Positions 49,286 through 61,200 of a stretch of 64,000 bases of DNA are shown here, piece by piece. A program made the position numbers and the translations under genes. How positions within the stretch are numbered: position 1 is the first letter of the stretch; each line of letters opens with the position of its first letter. Under the pieces are notes generated by a model. It had not been told where the DNA came from. It saw nothing but the letters and a program-made list of their open reading frames with translations, and ran no database searches. This DNA is from Bemisia tabaci (Eukaryota; Arthropoda; Insecta; Hemiptera; Aleyrodidae). The DNA lies in contig NC_092800.1 of the NCBI RefSeq assembly GCF_918797505.1, positions 682,001-746,000 of the forward strand, given 5' to 3'.

Positions 49286-52200
49286 CTAAAATAGAAAGAG
49301 CAAATAGACACGGTTAATGGGTTACAGAGGAGAGGGAGAAAGGTCAGAAAGCTCTGCAGTGATCTAATAATACAATTAAAGAAAATCACAGCTGAAATGG
49401 ATTTTTGAGCACCACTAAAGTGGCTGTAAGGACTGTCATTCGCTTTTAAATCACCACAATTTCACCCAGTATTAATGGAAAGAGAATGTAATTGTTATAA
49501 AGATTTTTTTAAAAACTCAAGTGTAGCACTGTCTGGTTGGGAATTTTGAAGTTCAATTTTACGACTATAGTGTAAAAATTGCAAGACCGGTATTATACTT
49601 AAACTCACAAGAATAAATTGAAAACCAATACATTCCGAGACACCACGATTCTTTCAAAGCCCGACTGTATTCTTTTTTAGGATACGTCAATTGTACCATT
49701 TCAAAATGTACATGTTCACTTTCTTTCTTTTAGAGAAAAAATAAAGTGATATTATTATTTGGAATTTTTGCATAGTATTGTTGTAAATTGAAGAAAAATT
49801 GGAGAGGGAGGGGAGGAGTATTCAGATAGAATGACCAATAAAACATGTTGAGAAATTTGCAACATCATGATCCAAGAAATGAGTTTTCGAAACTACACCA
49901 GCAACTACACCAGGATAGGACATTATTAAATCTGGTTTACATTCATAATTTCATCATGATACTTACTCTTCTTTTGGTAACTGAAAACGGTGCTTTGCAA
50001 TTGTGACACTCATCGACGTCTTCATCATGTTCCCACCGCACCTGATCAAATAGAAAAGTAATCGATAAAGAGGTTGAAATACTCCACTGAAAAGGTATGA
50101 TACTTTGACTAAATAAATTTTACTTCCAGCAATATTTCATATAGAAGTATAGAAAGTTCTGAAACAATTTAAAGTCGTATTCCTGTGCTAAATTTTTGAC
50201 AAAATCATTCATAGAGATGGCTATGAAGAAAGATAACAAGCACTTTACCCGTTTTAATTGGGGAAAATTTTATTTAAGAGCAAATGTATTGAGAATCAAA
50301 CTCCATCTCAAGCAGAAGAATACCAACCCCTTTGACCCCTGATTTTGATCATAAAATGGTACCTACGTCCACTTCTGTCAAACATAGTTACTTATCAAAT
50401 GTGTTCGACCATCCATTGTTGAAAAGTTTCAAAATTTTTTGGAGAAACCGAATTGATCCAACGATATCAGTTTTTTAAAAAGAAAAAATTGGCGTCCTCA
50501 TACTCCATCAAAGAATAGATAGATGTGGAACTTACTTGATTGTCAGATTCTCTGATTTTTTCCAGCTCTTGTTGTAAGGATTGAGAAAGCTGGACAAAAT
50601 CCTTCTGAGTTCTTTCACACATTTGTAAATCTATTTGAAGTGCTGTGATTTTCTTCCGCGATTCCTTCAGTTCATATTCCAAAGTCCCCTGTAATTATGA
50701 AAAGTAGTGTTGAAAATAGAATCATGACAAATTAATGACAGTTATGAGGTGGCCAAAAAATCTGAACAAATACTTCGAGTTACATTAGTATTCTATCTGG
50801 CGGTAGCAACAATGCAAAATGATGCATGTACTTGCAAATAATAGGTAAAAAAAACGTGTATCCATCCTTGATGGGCAAAACTCTGTGTCCTGGCATCTGC
50901 TTCCTGCTGGAGCTGATATTGATTTGCAAATGATAGATGGTAGGTTGTGGATTATGCATTTTTTTTTTAAAAAAAATGAATAAATGTTTATTAATAAACT
51001 ATTTGTGGGTACATTTCAATGAGTCTGTTGCTAGCAAGAGATACAGCCAACTGAATACGCTTCAAAAGAGAATATTCACTCAAACATCACGTTGAGCACA
51101 TCAAAAAATTCTAAAATCCACTCCTTAGCGCACAATTTATGTAATTTATAACCTCGCTTGTTCAAATTTATGGTGTATGCCGGCAGTTTTTCTTGATGGC
51201 TGGCAGTCAGATTTTCCCAAACAGAGACCTAACCTAAGGAAACAACCAATCTTGCAATTTGTTATAAACTCTCCTTGTAGAAGATTTCAATTGATTCAAA
51301 GCTGTTGTTTTTGCAAAATAAAGAAAGGAAAAGGAAGCAAACACTTGAAAACAAATGAAGTTATAAAATAGAAAAAGTTAGTAAATTTTTGTTTGCTTTA
51401 GGTAGTTCTTTCTTACTCCTCTGCCTGTGCAAACCTGGTTGGCAGTGCCTGAGAAAAACTAGAAAAACTACGCGCAGAGGCGGGAAGCTTGTAAAAGCGT
51501 GTTACAAACTACGCAGACTGCGCCCTGAGGAACAGATTTCAGACTTTTTTTAGGTGTCCAGCGTGATTTTTGAGAGAATTTACTCTTAAAAACTGTACTC
51601 AGATGGCTGTATCTCTTGCGAGCAAAAAACCTATTGGACTCCGTCTTTGAAATGAGTTAAAGGAAAACATCAGACTGACAAGTCATTGAAAGAGAAACTT
51701 ACACTTTAGCCATTTGACTTGCAGATGAAAATAATCTGCCGTGCTTTTAGCTCTAAGAAATTTTGAAACACAGCAAAGGAGTTTATGTAATAATGCACTT
51801 TGGTCATTGAAGAGCATTTACTGCCTTACTTGGAAAAACGCAAGGAAAATGGAGAAAAAGAATGAGAAGTTTCACCACTATAATTTGAAAACAAATAAAA
51901 CATGACCTTGAAGAGCTTGAATAACTGAGAAACCAGCGGAAAATCATCTACATACCCTAGCTTCAACAGCCTTGTCATACTCTAATTTCAAGTCATCCGT
52001 TTCTTGTTGTAAACTTATGACGCGAGCCTCCAGTTCCTTCAATTGGGCGGACAACTGTTGCTTCTCACTTTCTGCTCTGTGCAAATTGCTCCTGGAAAAG
52101 TACACGGAGATCATTCAATTAAGAGTGCAAATTATTTTATTTCAGGTCGAGCAGTACTGATTACTGAATTTTTCCTACCTTTTTTTCTGCGACAGTCTGT

Positions 52201-55200
52201 GCACTTGCGTGTTAGTTATCAATCCTCTGGTGTCAGAGACGTGCAAACAACAGTTATTTATAATTGAAAAACAGAAAATTTTGTATCCTTAAATAAATTT
52301 TAAGGGTGGCTCAAATGTCGAGGTTCTTAGTTTTGTAACCTGTTCCTATTTTTTAACAACGACGGAAGGAAAAGGAGGAAACTCAGGTAGGTTTGCTTTG
52401 CTTCTGAAAACTCGCTTCTTGGGACTTCTGCCCTTTCACAAATAACAAACTCAAATGTAAAGAGGAGTCTCATTGAGATTCTTCGAACGAGTAACAATAA
52501 ATAAATTGCGAGTCTAAAAAGAGAGAAAAAAAAAGATAGCTTACTCAAGATTGTGAATTGTACTCTGCAATCGTTGTTCCGAGCATATTTGGTTCTTTTG
52601 AGCAGATTCCAACTGCTCTCGCAGCATATTTGCCTCGTATCTGAGGTTCTCAACCATTTCTTCTGCTTTTTCTTGCCCAACCTTAGCAGCTATTAAATCG
52701 TCAAGACGCCGAAGAAGCATTTCTTGTAATTCCTTAAGAAATACAGGAGAGAAGGATTTCCATGAACGGCAGAGCAAACGGACAGAAACAGAGGATTTAG
52801 AAACAGTGATTCAGTTGGCAACAGAACAGAGTGTTTAGCTACGGAGTTTGACTTTCTCAAGGCTTAGCAATAAAGCACTGAAGAAGAGAAGTAACAGAGT
52901 ATCTACAGATTTTAGAAAATAAAATTACTGTCTTTTTCCTGGCTGTTAAACCTTTTCTGCGGCAATAGTCTGTGCACTAACAGATTAGCTATTAAAGTGT
53001 TCTTTTCAGAATTGCCTGATTTAACAGAAGGGTGTAAATTTTATTTTACTTTATTTTCAACTGTGTACAGGCGAGCCAATTGTTTTCAAAAAAAAAAAAG
53101 AAATGAGTGCAAACTTTGGCAATTGGCAAACAAAAGCAGGTATTAAATAATCAATAAATAAAGTAGAAGTTAACATAATTGCATCTAAATCCAGAGGAAA
53201 AGAAGGTAGATTATAACAAAACAAGGTTGTACAAATTAAAATTCTAGAGTTCATGAATTTGAATACTTTTTAAACATAGAGATATTTTGGTGGAAAGTAT
53301 CTGCGTCTCCAAAAGTATTCTTGTATTCTGAGTTTAGAAATGATGCAAAAATGCGGGGTTTTTTAGTTTCTTCGGATCTGGAGTCAAATTTCCAGGCGTT
53401 CTTCTATACCTTTCTTTGAAATACCACACTTTTCCCGGACTTTCCGGTTTTTCTAGAACTGCAACACCCTGAATAACTGATTGATTAATGTCATTAAAGA
53501 ATGCTGATTTAAATTGATCAGAAATTAAATTTTTACTTACAGGAACAACATCTGGTAAATTGATCATCTCACTTTGCAGTTCACTTGAGCGTTTGCTATG
53601 TTTCCCAACTAGATTTTCGTTTTCTCTTTGTAAACTGCACAGATAACACATGTATGATGAAGTTAAAAAACAGAATTGGAAATTTGTAACAACTTACGAC
53701 AAAATATTGCTTGTAAAAAGTTCCGGCACATTTTGAAAACTCAAAAGTATTTTGATGCCTTCCGATAGTTACAAGTATTTTACATCAATGATTTGAGTCA
53801 AGGTTCTAAGATTAGAGGTTCCAGCAAATTTCAGAACTTGACATTGTAATGTAACTTTGAAATTAAGCTCAAAGCTGCTACATTTGGGTTTGCCAATATT
53901 TTCTATGACCAGCTAAAAAATGCATGATGATACCGTACTCTCTCTCTCTCTGAAGCAGATCTCAAGGGACCGGATTATTCATCCAGTGCAGAGAGAGATC
54001 CAGAAGACAGGGGGGAAAATACATCTATTCAGTATAGGAAGGAACCGGTGGAATTATCAGTCATGGAAAGTTTTCCGTTTTGGAGGGGGCCACTACGAAG
54101 AGAGAGTGCTAAGCAACTGTATTCAACTTTGATAGAAAGTTTTTATCAATTGATTTTCGACATAAATTTCGGTGACAAAGCTCCGTCTCATCTCGGATCT
54201 TTGGAAAGCATTAGAGAAAAAAGGCACATGAAAGAGGAATGCTCTTACTGATTCAGTCTTGCTTCTGTTTGCCTCCTCTCTTCATCGAGCTTACTCAGCC
54301 GCTGAGTGACTTCAGACTTGGTCGTACTGTAAATATGCTTTAATTCTTTCAAAGATTTATCTGCTTCCTCAACTTTCTTCTGTAGTTCTTGAATCTGGAT
54401 TAAACAGAAAAAAAATAATAAAAAAATACCAAAGGTTAATTTTTTTAAGGGCAAAAAAAAAAATAGATATCAAAGTCCATTAAAAACGTATAAATCCTTC
54501 ACTATTATGATTGTAGTAATGATTGGACGTGTTAATGCTGAAAGAAACTATGTTGCATGCAAACCCTAGGCATGTACTGCCTTGTGGCATAAATACGCCC
54601 GATAAATGATTTGTAAAAGCTGCAGCAGACAATCCTATGGATTCAAATGAATAGAGCTCATCAATGCATACATCATTTGGATTACATTTTGCAATAAGGA
54701 ACCACTATCTTGGGCTCTTTCATAAAAACGCATATCCGCATACGGAAATCAATGGCACATATGTTGTTTCTAAAATGAGCTAGAAATAGTGGTTCCTTAT
54801 TGGAAAATGTAATGCATTTCCTGATGCATCTGCTGGTATCATAGTTTGTACTGAATCTGTTTGACTGGAAGTAATATGCAGCCCTCAGAGGATGAAGAAT
54901 TTGAAATCGTCTGAAATTTGATGATTTTCATTATTTAGTGGAAACTATTGAGTGACCAGGGCATGAGAATCTCTATTCTTGATTTTTCAGCAATCGACCA
55001 GACGAGGCACGAATTTAAGCATTCTCATGTGTATATCCTCTTTAAAATTTTATAAAGAACACAATTTGCGCAATAGAAATTACTGCAATCACCTTACAAC
55101 CAAGATAATAACGCTTTCATTTTGCACTGGCTACAAAAAATTTGAATATACTGCTCACAAAAAAAAAAGTCTACTTGAATTACATTGTGCACTAGAGCGG

Positions 55201-58200
55201 TTTTGGCAGGCTTCTCGATAAGTAATGTTCCTCTCCCACCCTATGTTGTTAAAAATGTAATCAACATACTGTAGCTGAGCTGAAGCACTGAAATTGAGTT
55301 TGTCTTACTTTCATAATGCAAAGAACGTCACAGTAACATATTAACATGCGATTTAACTCAAGTAGATTGCTGTTTTTTTTGTTTTTTTTGAGCCAGAAGT
55401 TTGAATTTAGGCATCAAAAAGCGTTAATATCTATGTTAGGAGTTAGTTACTTTAAGTTTTTTTTGTGGTTCAAATTGTATTTTACATGAAACATGTACCA
55501 GAGCGCTTTGATTTGCACCTTGTCTAGAATTCCATCATTGTAGGCCAAACAACAGAATGAAATGATCTGCTAAGATACATGTGTTTAAATGAGACATACC
55601 AGCATATAGCATCACAAAGTGGTAAATTTTTTCACTTTTAAAACTATTTATCTCTAGTTTCCCATAACATAAACAAATTTAAAGAAATACTATATACAGT
55701 ACTGAATGGGCATTTTTAGACAAAGCAAATTCGTGAAAATTGCAAATTCAGGGATGCAGAAAGTTCTTAGTCTTTCCTATTTTTAAAATTGGCTTTTCCA
55801 TTTTAAAAACCCCTTTTTCCTCAGAAATTCAAAAAAATGACTTCCTTATGTATTCATTGCCAAAAGTTTGAGAAAAACTCCTGATTTTCACCACACCTTT
55901 CCAAAAAAACGCGATTTTGCCGGCTTTCCCATCTGACAACATGATCTTCCGGGCCTTCCCAGTTTTACACGAGACTGATCGCAACCCACCCGGTCGCGTG
56001 GTCCAGAAGTTTTTGCACCCCTGTGCAAATTATCCATTAAATACGATTCTAAGCACAGATAAAAAATACCTGTAGTTTGTGTTCCTCTTTCTTTTCGTTC
56101 CACTTCTCTTCCATGTCCTTCCTGAATGCTGTCTCCTTGCTCAGCTCTTCCTTATACCGCTCCAGAGTACACAACTGTTTTTCGAGATCTCTACTCCGCT
56201 CCTGGGCTGCGACTAGTTGAGCTTCGTAGTTTTCGCACATGTTGCAAACGCCCGAAGATGCAACTGATGTTGCAGAACCTAAATCACAACAAAATATTTG
56301 ATAATTAACCAGAAATTAGCTTTGCATTTGACTTAGAAAATGAGATGCTTACATGCACAACTGAGCAAAGGAATATTAATCAGACAGACCACCTTGTTAA
56401 AAAAAGGGGGAAAAATAATCAGCAACTCACCTATTTTAGCGATTATCTTTGGAGATGATTCTAGTTTCTTCATATTCTCATTTTGACTATCTAGAGTGTA
56501 AAAAAAAGAAAACAAATTTAGACCACTTAGAAAATTGGAAAATAGATTCCTTTTACTAATACATACTGCACATATTTTATCACCTTATCTAAAAGAATAT
56601 CCGGAAGAAAAGAAGTGAAAGGAAACAAGTTTTTCAACATAATATTATAATCAATTGAGGCGTAAGCAGGAATAACCACCTATAGCTGAAAACATAGTTT
56701 TGAGAAAATCGGATTTAAAGTTTGATTCTGACATGCGTTGCTGGGTTTTTGCGGTAGGAATACTGCATGAGCATTTTTATTCCATATACGCATACAAGTG
56801 GTTATTCTATCATACGCCTCAATGCTTATTAGCTGACGGCAAAAACCCAAATATGACATAACTTTTCTTATCTAACATCAAGTTCATCATGGGCGAGTTT
56901 TGCTAAGGAAAAACGCCGTATGAACATTCGAGGGTTGCCAAATTTCCTCCGATGGAATATTTATTTTTGAAGAGAATTGTAAATATTTTCTCTTGAAATT
57001 TTCAGATAATTGAGATCTGATTACAAAGAAAATTCTCTGAAAAATTGAAAGGAAATTATTCACGAGTTTTCCTGAAAATTCATAATTAATGAAAGGAAAT
57101 TTGGCGACTGATTAAGGTTCATACGGCATTGTTCCTCAGCACGGCAGTATACCTGCAAAATGCCGAGGGAAAACCGTTTATCTGCTCAAGATCATAATTT
57201 CTGTATTTCGCTTAAGTGCAGTTTTTAATTCGCTGAAGAACCTGCAGCATAGAAATATTCTGAACCCTGCTTCCACAGAACTAAAATTCTGTTAAATAGA
57301 TAGGCTCTTTTTAAAAAGGTTAAGAGTCGATATGGGCATATTTAGCCTAAAAGAAACTATTTATGAGCAAAATAAATAAAGGGGAGTAATGGAGCATAAA
57401 AATCTTATGATAATAATTCTTTTTGGCATAATTCAACCGAAAGTTCTATGTACCTAGTTTCGTCCGATTGGAAATGAAAGGATTGGAGTCTCATTAATTC
57501 AGAAAACACTTTGGAATTTTCAACAACATTAAGAATGCAATGGCGATATCAAGTAGAGTCTAGAGAATTCTTGCGGAAGAGAAAATTCCATTTCCTTTTT
57601 ACTTAGTGGCCATATTTGGCTGTAATCAACCAAGCTCCTCACCTGATTCTGATTCCAATAGGAAATTGAGGGTTTTAACAGTATTCGTTAGGACCGCTAC
57701 AGTTTTAAACAAAGGATGAGGGTCTGAAAAAATTGAAAGAAAAACCAAGGATGCGATAGAAGGAACAAAAAAAGCCAAAAGCGTGCAAATAAAGAAAAAA
57801 TGCAGCCTGAAAGGGTTAGTTTAAGTAGTGTCCTTTATAAGCAGGTGATATTTATTGAAGAGACCAAAATGTTAAAAATTAAAATCAGTACAAAAATTGA
57901 AAACTGACGTATTCTGTGATTAACAATTTGAAAGTTCCACTAGCATGGTCAAGGGAAAAATAACAATGAGTAGCATTAAAAGCAGCAACCCTACTACAGT
58001 CGGTGGCTCCCTTAAATATTTTAATAGTTCCTAGAATTTTTACGGTCACTATAAAGCTTTTCGACAGTGAAACTTCAAACCACGCATCTTGGTTTGCAAC
58101 TTGTAGACTTCCATTTATATTGTAGTTTTTCAATGAAAATCTATTTCCCATCAACTCTCAAAAACTTCAGTGATTTTTCTTCTGTGTGGAGGAAATTTTG

Positions 58201-61200
58201 TGAGGACTTCAAAAAGTGATGACTTCTTCTTTGATAAAATAAACTGGAAGCGGAGTTTTAAAAAAACAGCAAACGATATAAGTGAAATAGGATTTTCACT
58301 GTTGATGTGTATCCTTTTATGTGGATAGTATATTCCCAGATTGCTACTAAATTTTCAGGTCAAAAGTAAGTAAACTTGCACAATCTAATTTCAAGAGCTG
58401 TAAAAATTTCGCAGATCAAAAAAGAGGCGTTAACTACAGATTGAAGGTGAGATGATGATGAGTTTGCTCCAAAAAACAAAAAGAGAGAAGCCAGAATGGA
58501 GGATTAGTTAGTGATAGCCAAAAGAAAAAGAATATTAGGAAAAGAAAAGTTCTTTCTGCCGGAAGATTTCATCACCTCCTCATCAACATATCATAAACAA
58601 CATTTACACTTTAACACTATTTGCCGGACATCTCAATATTGTTTTAATTTTTTCTTCAAAACGTTTACAAATACGTTCATGAAAATTTCAAAGATTGTTC
58701 TTGACACCAAGAGAATATTAGGTAAAATTTCCAAGTGATGCTGTTCATTAGTTCTTCCGTAAAAAATTGGACAAGTTTTGGCAACACAGTGCCGAAGCAC
58801 AAATGGCAATTATGAAACTTTGGCTGAAAGGTGACAATTTTTCTTACTGTGCTCCAGAATTAGAAAAAAAGTGTAAGAAAAATTAAAAATTTCAATTTTC
58901 ACTTCTCCACGATAAACTCTGAAAGTTTTTTAAATCCTAAATTAGGCTCCGAGCAGGGTTTCCAGGAACGCATAATACAAATTTTGGGTGAAAAATTTGC
59001 GGTCAAAATAAAAATTGCTGATAGTTTTCAAAATAGGCATAAAAACTTACTGGTATGATTCATTGACAAGAGGGAATCGGTGCTATTTGTAGAATTCTGT
59101 AAAACAAAAATAAGGAGAGGTTAGGTAAGGATGATAATTTTAAACATCATGAGTGAAAAAATATAAATACATACTACTCGGCAGATTTTTTTTTTTTATT
59201 AATTAAATACATAGATAACTACAAAAATGTATTAATCCTAGGCAGGGTTAGTTAGAGAATGAGGCTCTTGCAAGCTCACTTGGAAACTAAAAAATAGGCT
59301 GATTTTCGATGTGAAACTGCTAACAAGACAAACTTACCTGAATAGATATACACAGCTTCCCATGTCAGCTAGTTGCATTCTCATTTTAGTGTTTTAAATT
59401 TTCTATTTCAGCTTTTCCCTGAAATTTTTCCTTGCCTCCCTTCCAATTATATGATGAGATAGGTGAAAAATAAAGGATAATTAAAAAAAGTAAAATTCAG
59501 ACAAACTCACTGTTAGATCGTGGACAATTGGAGTAGTCGTTTCAATTGCGTCACTTGAAATGCCCTAGAGAAAAAAGATTATTTATAGTAAGAGTCAAAT
59601 ATTACTGACATATATGTTATTTGTATAGTCTTGTTTTTGCACCACCTATTTTTGTAATTGACGATTGCGAGTTCAAGGATTTGTAATGAATGTCAAATAA
59701 ATACTTGAAAAAATCTCATTAACTGAATCTGAGGGTTAAGATAAGAGAGAGCAATGAATTAAAAATGAACCACATCTTAGACATGATACATCAAAGATGA
59801 AACTGCAAAAGTGCAGATCTCAATTGCGGTATTTCAAGATTTCTGATCCTGTTTTATGTTAAACAAGAGGAAAAATTCAACATGAATATGTTGGAAAAGC
59901 GTGCCGAATAACTGAAATGTTGGACACATACCTACTATTTTCATGTCATTGCTATTTGTATCAATTGGTACTTTTTGCTAAATTTAAGAGAAAATATTGA
60001 TTCATGAACGTTGAATGTAAATTAATTTTAAAGATTCTGTCCAATTATCTTGATTATTGGCTGATATGCAGCATTTGAGCACAACCGCAATTTGTGGCGA
60101 ACTGCCGTGCATCAGCTTAAAATCAAGATACCTAATTGGACGGAATTTTAGTGCGTTTTCATCATAATTTTGTGCTGGAACTAAATTTTTATCGATTCAA
60201 TGGCCGAATTGGCTGCCTAAAAAGCAGGCCATTTTTGGAGGGTTCCATTGGAAAATTCTTTAATTATCGGCTCTCAGGAAATCATCACACAGCTAAAATT
60301 GGTTGTATAGGTGTTCGAGTGCTTAAAATAATCGTATTTAAGAAACTCAGACATTAAACTATCGACTTAATTTCTTTTCAATAATATAACGGGATTTCCT
60401 AATAAAATTGCTCCAACTTGAGATCCACTCAAATGATGTACACTCGGTTCTTAAGCCACTGATATTGAGTGAAAAAAATTCTGCTGTAAACAATGAAATA
60501 GAGTACTTACATTCTCTCCCTTGTATTTGGTGAGCTCTTGGTTAGCGCAACTCAGCTCACTTTTGTACTTGTTCACTTCTTGGTCCATTTCTCTTAATTT
60601 ATCCTTCAGAAGTTCAATTTCTTCTTCCAGAGGCACCAGCAGAGATCTTAGAACTTCAGAATCTTCTTTTGCCTGAAAGTAAAGTCCAAGAGTAAGAAAA
60701 GAAAAACCGAGGAGGTTAGTCGACTGTGAATTCAAAAAGTACATTTTGGAACATAGCTGAATAAATAGATGTGGACTTAAAGTTTTCTAAGTAAATTTTT
60801 TACACAAAATTTACTTTGAACAAATTTTGTTCAACCTTACTTGTACCTCAGTTTTTCAAAAAAAAAAACTCCCTTTTTCATTCAACGAAGACTTCAATTC
60901 TTTAACTTAAACTTGGTTTTCATGCAGAAAATACTTGAACTTGCTAGCCACAGTTTGCAGGCAACTATAGGAAATCTGTGAACTTCAGAAAACATTTTTT
61001 AAATAGAAGAGTATTTTGCCTTCCTTTTTTGTAAAAAAAATGTGAAAAAGAAAAAGAAAAAAAATAGAGAAAAGCACCGCTTCATTAAATTTTTTTACTC
61101 AACATGTACTTGTGACACTTTTACAAAGTAGAGAAATTTTTGAGACTGAAATTGCAACTAATTTTTGCTCTGTCCAGCTTTCTTCAATCTACGCTACAGA

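Noticed and set aside
50862..50960. Possible extra rabaptin exon reading LQQEADARTQSFAHQ on the minus strand
   Set aside because: Coil-like, but no in-phase donor, a weak acceptor tract, and the flanking exons 51956-52091 and 50536-50688 already join in phase 0. Could be a decayed exon.
53939..53953. CT microsatellite as a regulatory GAGA site cluster
   Set aside because: Short simple repeat in an intron, no other support.
57885..58154. 90-codon minus-strand frame in a rabaptin intron
   Set aside because: Not coil-like, no matching splice sites in phase with neighbours.
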